Source of the DNA: Phascolomyces articulosus
Lineage: Eukaryota; Mucoromycota; Mucoromycetes; Mucorales; Lichtheimiaceae
Length of the DNA stretch: 64,000 bases
Assembly: GCA_025677815.1 (NCBI GenBank)
Contig: JAIXMP010000001.1
Location: forward strand, 1,426,001 to 1,490,000
Reading direction: 5' to 3'
A program made the translations under genes and the position numbers. Positions 12,486-23,653 of this stretch are shown here, in pieces (the stretch's first letter is position 1; each line of letters opens with the position of its first letter). The notes below the pieces were generated by a model. It was not told the DNA's origin, did no database searches, and saw only the letters and a list, made by a program, of their open reading frames with translations.

Positions 12486-14186
12486 ATGTTGCGCCATACA
12501 ACCAAACTTTTATCTTCAACAACTCAACATGCTTTAAGAAAACAATGTTTTCATACTTCTCTTCGTGTAAGATTAAAAAAAAACAGATAAAAAAACATCA
12601 GTGATCCATGGGTTTTTTTTTTAGAAAATTTGAAAGGAAAACTTATTTCTGTTTTTTTATTTATTTTATTTATTAGGTTACCAATGCAGCTGCCAAAGCA
12701 ACATTGATTGAAAAGAGAGGTTTACCTAATTGGTCCAATGAAGAACGATTCACGACCGATATGAAAATTATTGAAAGTACGGCACCTTTGAAAGCCTATC
12801 GTGTCATGGACCATACAGGTCAAGTATTGGATAAGGCGCATGAACCTCAATTATCAAAGGATGAAGCTCTTTATTGTTATAAAAAGATGGTACAACTTCA
12901 TGTCATTGATGGGATTCTTTATGAAGCACAACGACAAGGTCGTATTAGTTTTTATATGACCCATTATGGTGAAGAAGCCATGATTGGTAGTGCTGCTGCA
13001 TTACAAGAAGATGATGTTGTCTTTGGTCAGGTAAAAAAAAAATAATAATAAAAAAAGGGAAATTTTTTATATAGATAGGTTACCCAAAAGAATTTTGGAT
13101 GAGGGGTGTTCAGTGTATTCGTTTGACTTAAGGGGGAAGGGACGTGTCAATATTTGATAATAATGAACAAAAAAAAATTGCATATTTATTTATTATTTCT
13201 TTTTTTTAACTTTCAGTACCGAGAAGCTTTCATGTTATTATATCGAGGTTTTACAATGGATGAAATGATGAATCAATGCTTCAGTAATGATATGGATTAT
13301 GGAAAGGGTCGACAAATGCCTATTCATTATGGTTCTAAGAAACTTAATTTCCAAACCATTTCATCACCTTTGGGTACTCAAATCCCACAAGCAACAGGTG
13401 CTGCTTATGCATTGAAATTATCCAATAGTCGTGCATGTACTATTTGTTTCTTTGGTGAAGGTGCTGCTTCTGAAGGTGATTTCCATGCTGGTTTGAATAT
13501 GGCTGCCACATTGAAATGTCCAGTTATCTTTATGTGGTAAGCTATTTAAAAAATAAATCTCTTCAATTTATTTTTGACATGAGAAGATAGATAAAGCTAA
13601 TGAATATGAATATGACAATTTTCTTTCTGCTGCTAGTCGAAACAATGGTTACGCTATTTCAACACCTGCAAGTGAACAATATAAGGGTGATGGTATTGCC
13701 AGTCGTGGTATTGGATATGGTATTGATACAATTCGTGTGGATGGTAATGATATTTGGGCTGTTTACAATGCCACCAAAGCTGCTCGCGAAATTGCTGTGG
13801 AAGAAAACAAGCCGGTCTTGATTGAAGCCATGACCTATCGTATTGGTCATCACAGCACTTCGGATGATTCCACCAAATACCGTGATCGTAAAGAAGTCGA
13901 AGAACGAGCACAATTTGATAACCCTGTCACCCGTTTACGTCGTTATCTTGAACATAAGCAATGGTGGACTCAAGAAGAGGAAGATGCATGGCGTAAAGAA
14001 GTTCGATCTTCCTTAATGAAGAGTTTCAATGCAGCTGAAAAACGCAAGAAACCTTCTTTGGATCATTTATTCTCTGAAGTGTATGATGAATTGACACCCA
14101 ATCTCGCCTCTCAAAAACAAGAATTGGAAGAATTACTCAAGAAATATCCTGAATATTATTCCACTGAAGATTATGCTTCTTCATAA
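12486..14186 (+). CDS. BCKDHA: Branched-chain 2-oxoacid dehydrogenase E1 component, alpha subunit, mitochondrial
   Basis: With the beta subunit, this thiamine-diphosphate enzyme decarboxylates the oxoacids of Leu, Ile and Val in mitochondria. Four exons (12486-12566, 12677-13030, 13217-13536, 13637-14186) give 434 aa in frame. The first 25 residues are rich in Arg/Lys/Ser/Thr with no acidic residue, as expected for a mitochondrial presequence, and exon 1 is essentially this presequence. The ThDP-binding motif begins at 225 (GEGAASEGD) and runs to [10 protein letters not shown] near 252. The phosphorylation loop [10 protein letters not shown] is intact at about 321-330, including the Ser that BCKDH kinase targets in animals. 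The overall match to the family is strong and the length is normal. S. cerevisiae lacks this enzyme, so its presence argues against a Saccharomyces-like yeast. No beta subunit or kinase gene is in this window. Confidence 0.96.
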
Positions 14187-14639
14187 AAAAATTAACACCA
14201 TGACAACCTCTTTTCTTTAGAAATTATATATAATGATTTTATTATTCGCATATAGTTTTTCCTCCTTTTGCCATATAATACATACATTAGAAATTTGAAT
14301 ATTTTCCCCCATCCTTCCAATCATTCTCATCCTCACCTAGTACTTTCCTCCACAATTGTATACACCATGTTATTTTTCCATTAAAAAAAAAGGAATTTGA
14401 TTTTATTCCCCATCACTTTTTTTTTGACAAGTTTATATGCACACATCATTTTGAGTCATTAAGGCAGAAAGAGTACTTTTTAATATAGCAATCTTCGAAG
14501 CATGACATGTTGTTTATCCAAATATTTGGATTACAAAGTTATTCATTGACATAATACTAATTTTCTATTATGATTATTGTCAGGACACTGCTATATATAT
14601 CATGTGTAATATGTACATATTACAATTAACTATATAGCT

Positions 14640-15720
14640 AACAATATAACAACTGTTTGCTTTCCGATGCTATTTCCATTCAAAAGATGATACAATGTTT
14701 CAGGTACTTTTATCAATAGCATCCATGAAGTTTCATCTTGCCTTAAATCCATCGTGTCAAATCTTTTCTAAATGGTTCTTCAAGCTCTCTGAATAATCAT
14801 AGACAGGAAAGGTTTTCATAGTTAAATTCTTTATTATTTTATTGACCATATTAAAAAAAATCTGTAGGTTGATCATTATTATATTGTGAGATTATTCCAC
14901 AATCGATAATTTCCAAATAAAAATGATGAGTGATTTTTTTTAATGCTTTTTGTGTCTATAACTCAATTTATGATTAAGCACAATGTCTAAAGTGTCTTAC
15001 CAACCACATTGTCAAAGTAAATATCAATCCCATCAGGACAAAGCTGGTCCTAGTGTTGTACCAATATCACATGTCTTATAATTAAAGGCATCATCTAGAC
15101 TAATTTCATTCTTGAGATAGGCTACTATTTCATCGGATTTGGTCGAACCAATAACACCTTGTTCGTGTTGCGGCCCAAGGTTAACAATGAAAACCATTTT
15201 TTATAGCATTTTAAGAATTCATTGCTGTTCTGTTTTTACCCGACATCACCGGCAAATAATCGGAGAACAGCCAATAGTACTTCATATGGCCTTGCCATTA
15301 TATACTGAAAATGATGAGCATTTGGTTGTTCGTTCTTTTCCCTTGTCCTCCTGACACTAAATTATCCTCATAAGGGTCTGGATACCTTTTACATTCTTGG
15401 TAAGTACCAAATGTCCTTCCCATAAGAAATGATGCTAATTCTTCAGGATTGTTGTCATAAAAAATGCTTCGGTAAGTCCTTTCATAGAAGTACAACACGA
15501 TTTTGGGTTGGATGATAAACATGAAGAACGGCATGGGTCTCTCTTCTCGTACATGATACAAGACACTTTTGAAAGATAGGATCAATGAAAGTAAAGGTTA
15601 CATTGAATAGAATAAATTGATCCCGATGTCCAGCTTTTTTGATATCAGATTTTTTTATCGTACAAATATTATTTTTCCCCAAATATCCAACCTGAAGACT
15701 GCATTCCGGATTGTTCGACA
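14640..15720 (-). pseudogene. Decayed NADP-dependent medium-chain reductase (PTGR/2-alkenal reductase type)
   Basis: The minus strand keeps scattered, frame-broken blocks in the right order. They read: VIGSTKSDEIVAYLKNE and DDAFNYKT near 15080-15160; PDGIDIYFDNVVG near 15005-15045, followed by a GTAAGA donor; LEIIDCGIISQYNNDQPTDFF near 14860-14920; KNLTMKTFPVYDYSESLK near 14780-14840; and ETLYHLLNGNSIGKQTVV ending near 14640. These match the cofactor-binding and C-terminal parts of the PTGR1-like alcohol-dehydrogenase superfamily. Frameshifts lie between blocks, and a stop interrupts the TRWI segment, so it cannot encode a full enzyme. The N-terminal half (15200-15720) is much less clear; only an IKKSDIKKAG stretch looks familiar, and unrelated sequence may be inserted there. 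Confidence 0.7.
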
Positions 15721-16691
15721 TGAATGTTTCATGGTCAGCAAGTTATTAAGTATTAGATCTTTACAAATAATTTCCCATATTTTTTTTGCGACTCTTTGAT
15801 TAAAAGTGTATATAAGTTTAGTACTACAACGTAGCGTAAAACAATAAATATATTAAAATTAAACAAGAAACTTAAGCATAAGTTTTGGAGGGAAAGGAGG
15901 AAAGTACTGAACAGTCTATAATTAAACAAAGATACAGCGTTTTACTTTGTGTATTTCAGATAAAGTGAGTATTCTTAGTTTCATAAAGTTTTTGTGTCAT
16001 ATTATAGCATGTTCATTTTACCATTTTTTTTTTGTTTTGGACATTATCAATATCTTTTAAGGGCTTTCTTTTATTAAAAGCCATGATTAATAAAAAAATT
16101 GATTGCTCATACTATTTATCTTTTTTTTTTACAATGCAGTACGAAGGGCATAAGCACAATGTATAGATAAACATCACTCTCTTCCGTTATTCTCACCCAA
16201 ATCTATGTTATGTTATCATGTATTCGGATACATTGAAATTAATTCCGTGAAAAAATAAGGAACACTAGATAAGATATCACTGCTAGCTCTATTTCCAAGT
16301 GGCGACTTGGATGTACAGTTTTTGGTCTTTTTTATTTATAGAAGTAATGGTCGGAAAGGATCAAATATTCAAATTAAGAACTTGTCAAGAATAATGTTTT
16401 GTATAGGAGTACAAATTTTCCTAATTTGATTATTGGCCACAAAAAGTACAATGTGCAACGATCACGTGGGAAAGAAAAATGGCCAATTTGATCCAAATGG
16501 ATTGATATCATCAATAAACTTCAAATAATAGCTGTCTCCTTTTTATCATTAACATGAGCGGTTATTGTATATAAATCATTCCATTTGGTACTATATTCAT
16601 TTTTATATAAAAGAAAATGAAAATTACACTTCTATAAAAATATTTCAAGCGACAAAAAATATACTATTAGCAACAATAAATACGGCCGAAT
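15721..16691. other. Intergenic region upstream of the cysteine-rich membrane protein gene
   Basis: No coding similarity was recognised in this AT-rich stretch. It should hold the promoter of the plus-strand gene starting at 16692, and a TATA-like site lies near its right end (listed separately). Remains of the pseudogene's N-terminus could extend into the left end. Confidence 0.45.
16604..16612 (+). promoter_or_regulatory. Possible TATA box for the 16692 gene
   Basis: TATATAAAA lies 80 bp upstream of the start codon, a plausible spacing. In DNA this AT-rich, chance matches are common, so support is weak. Confidence 0.35.
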
Positions 16692-17375
16692 ATGCTTTAC
16701 TACGAGAAAAAAATGAAGGAACGAGATCCGGAAGTCGATAGCGCCATTTTGCACATAGCGGAAATAAATGACAAGCAAAATAATGATGACATTCAATATA
16801 TGGGCGGCGCTAAAGCTATTATTATTACACCTACTAGAACTATTACTGCTGAGAGTAATAATGCGATCGATTCTTCAAGTTATAATTATTATACTAGTGA
16901 AAGCTGTAACATCCTCAAGAATAACAAGAATAATAGCAATATCAAGGAGCCACAACAAGATGTCATTGGTGATGATAAAGAAATGAATTGTTGTTGTTGC
17001 TGTTTTTATGATTCAAGGCATAATAATCATCTCAATATACCATTTGAAAAATGGTGCTTCATCCTTGGATTCTTATGCCCACTTGTGTGGTTCATTGGAA
17101 GTAGTGATTGTTGTGGATGTCGTGATTCAGTTGGACAAGATGTATTGCTATGGAAAAAGCGGTGTCGAATTGCGGCGACCCTGGCTTTAACGATTGTTAT
17201 TGTGACGGTTGCTGTTGTAATGATTGTGAATCCATCCATGTTCGGTTTACGATCTGGCAATCCGGGAACACAAACATCATCCAGTTCTGATAATGCCATT
17301 CGACCTGGAGTACCACTGAATGGAACGAATGTATGGGGTGATACGATAGCAGGTGTCCGACCCACTTTTGAATAA
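16692..17375 (+). CDS. Unrecognised membrane protein with a five-cysteine run
   Basis: This is a single-exon gene of 227 aa that I do not recognise. Residues 1-98 are hydrophilic, Asn/Ser/Thr-rich and probably cytosolic. A run of five cysteines sits at 100-104. Two hydrophobic segments follow, at about 121-137 (WCFILGFLCPLVWFIGS) and 159-179 (RIAATLALTIVIVTVAVVMIV). Between them is a DCCGC cluster and a basic WKKRCR patch directly before the second segment. The C-terminal 45 residues are Ser/Gly/Thr/Pro-rich and contain one N-G-T sequon. The Cys run just before a membrane span suggests multiple palmitoylation; metal binding is the alternative. Both are inference. ATG at 16692 is the first in frame and has a TATA-like site 80 bp upstream. 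Confidence 0.75.
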   Translation: MLYYEKKMKERDPEVDSAILHIAEINDKQNNDDIQYMGGAKAIIITPTRTITAESNNAIDSSSYNYYTSESCNILKNNKNNSNIKEPQQDVIGDDKEMNCCCCCFYDSRHNNHLNIPFEKWCFILGFLCPLVWFIGSSDCCGCRDSVGQDVLLWKKRCRIAATLALTIVIVTVAVVMIVNPSMFGLRSGNPGTQTSSSSDNAIRPGVPLNGTNVWGDTIAGVRPTFE

Positions 17376-17992
17376 GTCATCATCATCAAACCACGGATAT
17401 TGAGTAACAGGATTAAGCCCATACAAGAAATTTTAATTCGGCAAAACGTTATCATTAGATTTGCCACGGTAAAATAATTTTACCAGGGTTTCTTTATTAT
17501 TATTATTTTGCGTAAAGTGTTTTATGTTATAGTGTGCGTGAGCGTGTGTATTATTATTACTATGTACAATCACACTTACACACACCCACCCACACACACA
17601 CATATATATATATATATGCATATTATCATATTGAATAATATAATACTTAAAAAAATTGTATGTGAATTTTTGTACGTGTCCTTTTCTTTTTTTCATATTT
17701 TGCTTGTTTTTACTTAATTTTTATTAATTATTTTTCACAAAGTATTAAAATAAAAGAAACGACGTCTTATTTCCTAAAGGAATAACAATTTCACCGTACC
17801 ACAACACATAAACAACTTTAAACTACAAATACCAACCCCTCTCTCTCTTCTTCTTTTTTTTTTTTTACTTATTCTTTTTTCTTTTACTCATTCGTTTAAC
17901 CCTATCCAAGAGAAAGTGTGTGTGTGTGTATGAGAAAGGGAATAATATTATTATAATAATAAGTAATAAATAATAAATAAGAAAAGAACCGC
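17376..17992. repeat. Intergenic region with TG-rich and CA-rich microsatellite arms
   Basis: At about 17521-17547 there is a GT-rich stretch, and about 20 bp later a CA-rich stretch (17570-17601) leads into (AT)n at 17602-17616. The two arms are roughly complementary and could form a hairpin. A short (GT)n tract also occurs at 17918-17928, and a C/T-rich tract lies at 17836-17880, shortly upstream of the next gene's start. No gene was seen. Confidence 0.6.
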
Positions 17993-20900
17993 ATGTCTAA
18001 AAACGAACCAAACCATTCAACAAATTATGGTCAATCGACTTTAGAACCTACTCCACAATTTATTAAATTTACATCAACTCCTACTACCAATTCGTCAAAT
18101 AACACGACTGCAACAACTTCTTCTACTACTCCTACTACTACGAGTACAGCTCCACCAGCACAACAACCAGCACCTTCTGCTTTTTGGCGTAACCCCGTAT
18201 ATCCTCTTCCACCTACGAGTCAAGCAACAGCAACAAGTAATAATACTTCTATTCCACGTCTTCGTCAACTACAACCCACCTCACCAAATTCTGATAAGGA
18301 AGATCTATTTAAGCGTTCCGAATCAACCATGTACCCACCAGGTTATCCTCCGCTCAATCGTCCACCTATGGAACAACAACACCTACAACAGCAACAACAT
18401 CCTCACCCTCACTCACATCATCAACAACAAGTCCCACACGCTCAGCAATCACCCCATTCATCACAAATTCCTCAACATGGTGGACCTTCTACTACTCCAG
18501 TTGCTGCAGGACCGCCTCCATCCTCATCAACAGGACAATCAACAGCAGGCGCTGGAGGAAGACGTACAAGAATCACGCGTGCCTGTAAGTAATTTTAATA
18601 TAAAAAATGATATAGTTTTTTTTTTTTTTTTTCCACTTTCCCCTTTTTTTTCAACCCTTCTTTTTAATATACTAATCTGATCCATAATGGACTTTATTTT
18701 GTTTTTGTCAGGCGATACCTGTCGCCGTAAGAAAATCAAGTATGTAACACACGCACCTTTTATTTTGACGAATGGATAAAAGGGAAGTCGTTTCTAGTAT
18801 TGTCTGGCTACTAACTCTATTTTTTTTTTATATATAAAGATGTGATGTAGACGCTGTATTTCCCTGTACAACTTGTCGACAATATGATTGGGAATGTACC
18901 TTTAATGATGTAAGTTTTTAATACTCTATTTCACACATAATTAAAAAATAAACTGTGTCGCTTAATATATATGTATACATGTGTGTTTTGATATATATAG
19001 ACTGCTAAGAAACGAGGTCCACCTAAAGGGTAAATTTGAATGAAACAAAAAAAAAATTAATATGCATAGAATGAAAGAATTGTTTTCACTTATATATATA
19101 TATATATATAACTACATATAGGTATATTGAAAGTTTAGAAACACGATTGAAAAAGATGGAAAAATTACTTGAACAAATGCAATCTGGTGGCGAAGAAGGT
19201 GCTTCTGGACAAAAGCGAAAACGTTCCAGTGATGAAGGAGATAGTGTATCCACTAATCCATCTGATAATCAATCTCATCAAGGTTCATTATCACCCGCGC
19301 CAGCATCAGCAGCTGCTAGTAGTAGTTCCGTCACTGACAACAGTAGCAACAAAAATAAAAACGATGTGGATAATGGAGATAAAGTCATGCGTTACCATGG
19401 TAGTTCATCTGGCTATTATTTGATGCGCAATGTCATTCCAAGTGCCCAAGGGCATAATACATCGATTATTGCAGCCTCACAACCTTTGGATGAAGATGGT
19501 GAACGAGGTCAATCCAATGAAAATGGAGGTGCCTCTGGTTTAAAAAAAGTAGATGTTTTTGATGATGACATTGTTCTTGTACGTGATTCAGATGATGCTA
19601 CACGAGAAACAATGGAACATGGTGAAGAAGTGGTGCCTCGTAAAGTGATTGAAACTTTGGTTCATTGGTAAAGTAGTAAACATACTCGTCAATAACAGCA
19701 CAAATCAAGATTAGGTTGAATTTCGAAAGTTTTTTATTAACTTTTTTTTTTTTAAAAAAAAAAACTAGTTATTTTGATATACCTAATACCACTTTACCTA
19801 TTTTGAACAAGGAAGAATACCTTGATGCATTTGAAGAACGGAATACACCTCCTCCACAAACCCTTCTTACCTATGCTATTTGTTCTTATGCCTGTTTCTT
19901 AATAAGCTCGGATCATTCCGTCTTTAAAGAAGCTGGTATGAGTAGTGAACAAGTATTCCATACATTAGTGGAACGTGCAGCTCAATTGATTCGACGCGAT
20001 TATTTGATACCAAGAATATCTACCATCAAGGCTCTTGTCATTCTTTGTAGTCTACCCACTTATTCCACCAGCTCTTATCGAAATTGGATACTTGCAGGCA
20101 TGGCTGTTCGTATGGTAAGTTTGATAAATATGGACAACGAAAAAAAAGGGGGGAATGGAGATCCAATGTCTTCCCTATTGATATACGCATCTATATTCAT
20201 AGAATGGGATTTTTATTTTTATATGATTACAGGCACAAGATGTTGGATTACATCGTACCGTAAAAACCGATCAAATGTCAAAGGAACATGTAGAAGCACG
20301 CAAACGATTATGGTACAGCGTCTATGTCACCGATCGATGGTGTTGTGCTGTCATGGGTCGACCTTTGGCGATTTCAGACTCGGACTGTGATGTAGATTTA
20401 CCAGAGATGAAAGGATCACACGGAGAAGACTATGATATCTTCGTCAATTTTGTCAAATTATCCAGTATTCTTGGTGAGCTATTACGGCGAATCTATTCCC
20501 CCAAGGCAAAGGCGGCTGGTTACCGTGGTGTTGCCATGGAACAAACAATGGCTCATTTTCAACGCATGTTAATGGAATGGTTTGACCAATTACCAGACGA
20601 TTGTCGTATTTCTGAACAAGATTTAGTGGCTATTCGAAAGAATCCCGAACAATTCGCTGGTACGAAAAAGTTGGATCAAGGTGGACCTCTCACTATTTGT
20701 TATCATTCCGTCACTGTATTATTGAATCGTCCTTTCATCTTGCTTGAAAATGAAAGTTCGAATGAAGGTGAATCTACTACCTATGCCGATGCTTCACGTA
20801 GATGTATGGAAGCTGCTAAATTAGTCATTGATATTGCGTGTTTGGTACCTTCCGCAAGCACTTCTCGGTTTGGATGGAATTTTGCCGGTAATTACTCTTC

Positions 20901-21608
20901 TTATATGTAAATGAGGGGAGAATAAAAAAAAGATATACTAATCATTATTTTTTTTCCCTCATTTGTTCAAAAATTATATATAGTATACTCTGTATTCCAA
21001 GCAACATTGATTCATGTATACAATTGTACCAGCAACAAACCAGAAGTTGCCAAAACATCTCAACAATATGCACATATCAGTATGGAAGAATGTTTACCTG
21101 CTGTCATGAAGGATATTCCATACAAGCCTCCAATTATTCCATTTATTGAAAAATTGATTGCACTTTTGGGTACTGATTCAAACAACAAGAATACTGAAGA
21201 TAAACGGGCCGATTCCGCTGGAACGGATGCATCAGATCAAGTAGCACCTAATGCATCACCCATGAGTTTACAACAAATGATTTCTGCTGATCCAAATGCT
21301 CCTACAACTACAACAGAGACCACTCAATCCACAATGGCAGCGGGTGGTGGCACTAATGACCAATGGACTTATCCTTCTTCTCAAGCAACCTGGCAACAAC
21401 TATTCTCATCTGCAGGTGCGCCTTTTACAGCTGATTCATCCACTGGTTATGATTTACAAGGTTTGTTATTTTTTTAATTGGGTAGATGAAGGGAGATATT
21501 CCACACATAATAAAAAAAACTGTATTATAACATTTACATCGGCTGGTATATTTAGGAATTCTTTATTATGGAAATCAACCCAGTGATCCAAACTTTTATA
21601 TGCAGTAA
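17993..21608 (+). CDS. Zn2Cys6 (Gal4-type) fungal transcription factor with fungal-specific transcription-factor domain
   Basis: Nine exons (17993-18584, 18712-18739, 18840-18909, 19001-19029, 19122-19667, 19769-20114, 20233-20887, 20984-21460, 21556-21608) give 931 aa in frame. Residues 1-195 are Thr/Ser/Pro/Gln/His-rich. The zinc cluster has six cysteines at 198, 201, 208, 216, 219 and 226 (CX2CX6CX7CX2CX6C), followed by KKRGPPKGYIESLETRLKKM, a linker and coiled-coil start. The middle homology domain is recognisable around ARKRLWYSVYVTDRW and MGRPLAISDSDCDVDLPE. The RGPPKGYIE linker resembles those of fungal sugar and nutrient regulators such as RGT1 or XlnR relatives, but I cannot assign an ortholog or target genes. 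The last intron is inferred: reading through it would give an alternative stop near 21477, whereas splicing adds GILYYGNQPSDPNFYMQ, which looks like a better C-terminus. Confidence 0.92.
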
Positions 21609-23653
21609 AAAGAAAAAAAACCACATATCTACAACGCAACCAACCACGCAAACAACATTTACATATAAATATAATAATACAAAAGGAAGAAACCATCCCA
21701 ATTATGTATATAGAAAAACTTTAGCTGTTTTTTTTCTTCTTTACCAGATATATTTCTTTCTTTTTTTTCACTAAAATATGAAGCATCAAAAGATGACCCC
21801 CTCCCCACTGACCAGTAAGCCATTATTATTTTTTTAGCATCATCTTCCTTTAATTAGAAAAGCAAAAAAAAAAAAAAAAGTACTGAACAAAAGTGTGATC
21901 ATGGTAATTTATATTATTATTACCATCTTGCTTTACATTATTGGCTTATATACTATTTTTTTTAATTGTTGGTTCATTCATAATCATCCCATTTTTTTTT
22001 AATTATCATCACTATTTACATCAACATTTATAATAATAATCTATATTTGATCCAACACATATATAACTATTATATCCATCCGATTTCATTTTCTGAGCCA
22101 TAAAAAATGTTTGCTTTTATATGCTTATAAACTTGAATATCTTCAATGGGGTGAACTCACAAGGGAATATAAAGATATAAAGGAAGATTAGAAAAAATTA
22201 CTTTATTCTTCGGCAGACATTGATTATTAACTGTATAAAGTAGTTGGTGGCTCATTGGAATCACACAGTTTTATGGTATCCAATAAATACAACGGTGTTC
22301 CCGTTTATCATATCAAAACATATCAACAAGAAGAAAAAATTCCAACACTTTCTTTTTGATATACTTTTCCCTTTCGAGTGGCATGTACTTACATTTTTTT
22401 TAATAATTTTTTATAGACATACTTTTTTTAACTGTTAGCCAGGATTGATGATATATTCTTGTTCTTGTCGCTCCATATGCTAAGTTTCAAATAAACATTA
22501 TGCAAATCACCAAGTTCAAAGAAGTGCGCAGCTTATCTAAAAACTAAAAGCCAACTTAACATCAACAGTTAATATATAACCAAAACTATGGTATTTATCT
22601 TTCTAATAACACAAAATAATAATAATAATACACCGAAACAAGCTTTTCTTTTGTGTAATAGAAATGACTGCGAGAAGAATTAAGATGGTGTGATGGTGAA
22701 GAAGATGAGGCGCAGATAACTTTATATAGCATTGTATGCTTCCATGCTTTTGGAATTTTTCCTCTATTTTTTTTAATTGTCGATCCATCAGAAAGAAAAT
22801 ACAGCATTCACTGCATTCTATCCATATTGGTTACCAAACAAATAAAAATACCTAATATAGATAATCGTACTTGTCACTTTTTTATTATCCATTCTCTCCG
22901 AGTATGAGTATGAGTATGAGTATGAGTATGAGTATGAATATAAACTTACTACCAGTGTTTTTTTAGATTAGTGTGTATTTCATATATTATTTGATCCTAG
23001 AGTTTTATACATTCACGAAATTATTAAGCAATATAAAAAAAAAGAAAAAGCGCAGATTCCATATTTGAATGATCATGAAAACTCTTGGAGGCAAAGCCCT
23101 TCATACGATAAAAAAGAGTATGACTCACTAGTGATTAAAGAAAAAACAACAACGAGCAATATGTTGAGCAACAGTAAACATTCAGCCCGGCCATTGTAAC
23201 CTTTTTTTTTTGTGGTTTGGAACCACCGGATACTTTTATAAAATGGAAAAAAAGGGCTCCTTAGTTTCACAAGATTTTGTATACCCATTCTGAAAGTACG
23301 AACCTCCTGTTGATTGTCAGTCAATGACTCAATTAATATATATATGACTGGTTTACCACGGAAGTTACTGTGGGCTAAGCAACTTTATTCTTTCTCTTTT
23401 TCCTATTTTAACTTCTTTCTATATAGCATTACTATGTATCATTATCAGAAAAAGAATATGGAGTATGTAACCCAAAAAATCAACTAAAAAAAGTATAAAT
23501 ACAATGGCTTTTAAATCACATCAAACCGTATAACTTTTTCTATATACTCTTTTTTTCTCTCTATTTTTGTTATACGTTACTGGATAACATCCGTTATCGT
23601 GTAAAGATAAAGTAATATATCTATTCTTTGAATCAAAAAAAAAAACATTCATC
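21609..23653. other. Gene-free interval between the transcription factor and the first metacaspase
   Basis: About 2 kb of AT-rich DNA with no recognisable coding sequence on either strand. It contains a perfect hexamer array (listed separately) and several A/T homopolymers, and should include the promoter of the metacaspase that starts at 23654. Confidence 0.5.
22900..22935 (+). repeat. Tandem hexamer (GAGTAT)6
   Basis: Six perfect copies of GAGTAT, followed by one imperfect copy (GAATAT). It lies about 720 bp upstream of the first metacaspase start codon. There is no sign that it is coding. Confidence 0.9.

Noticed and set aside
12282..12590. Upstream ATG frame overlapping the BCKDH E1-alpha start
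   Set aside because: It translates a pyrimidine tract into Phe/Leu runs and lies out of frame with the presequence; no coding character.
19716..20390. Unspliced continuation of the transcription-factor frame through the intron at 20115-20232
   Set aside because: A clear GTAAGT donor and TTACAG acceptor join VRM to AQDVGLH, restoring the expected fungal transcription-factor domain.
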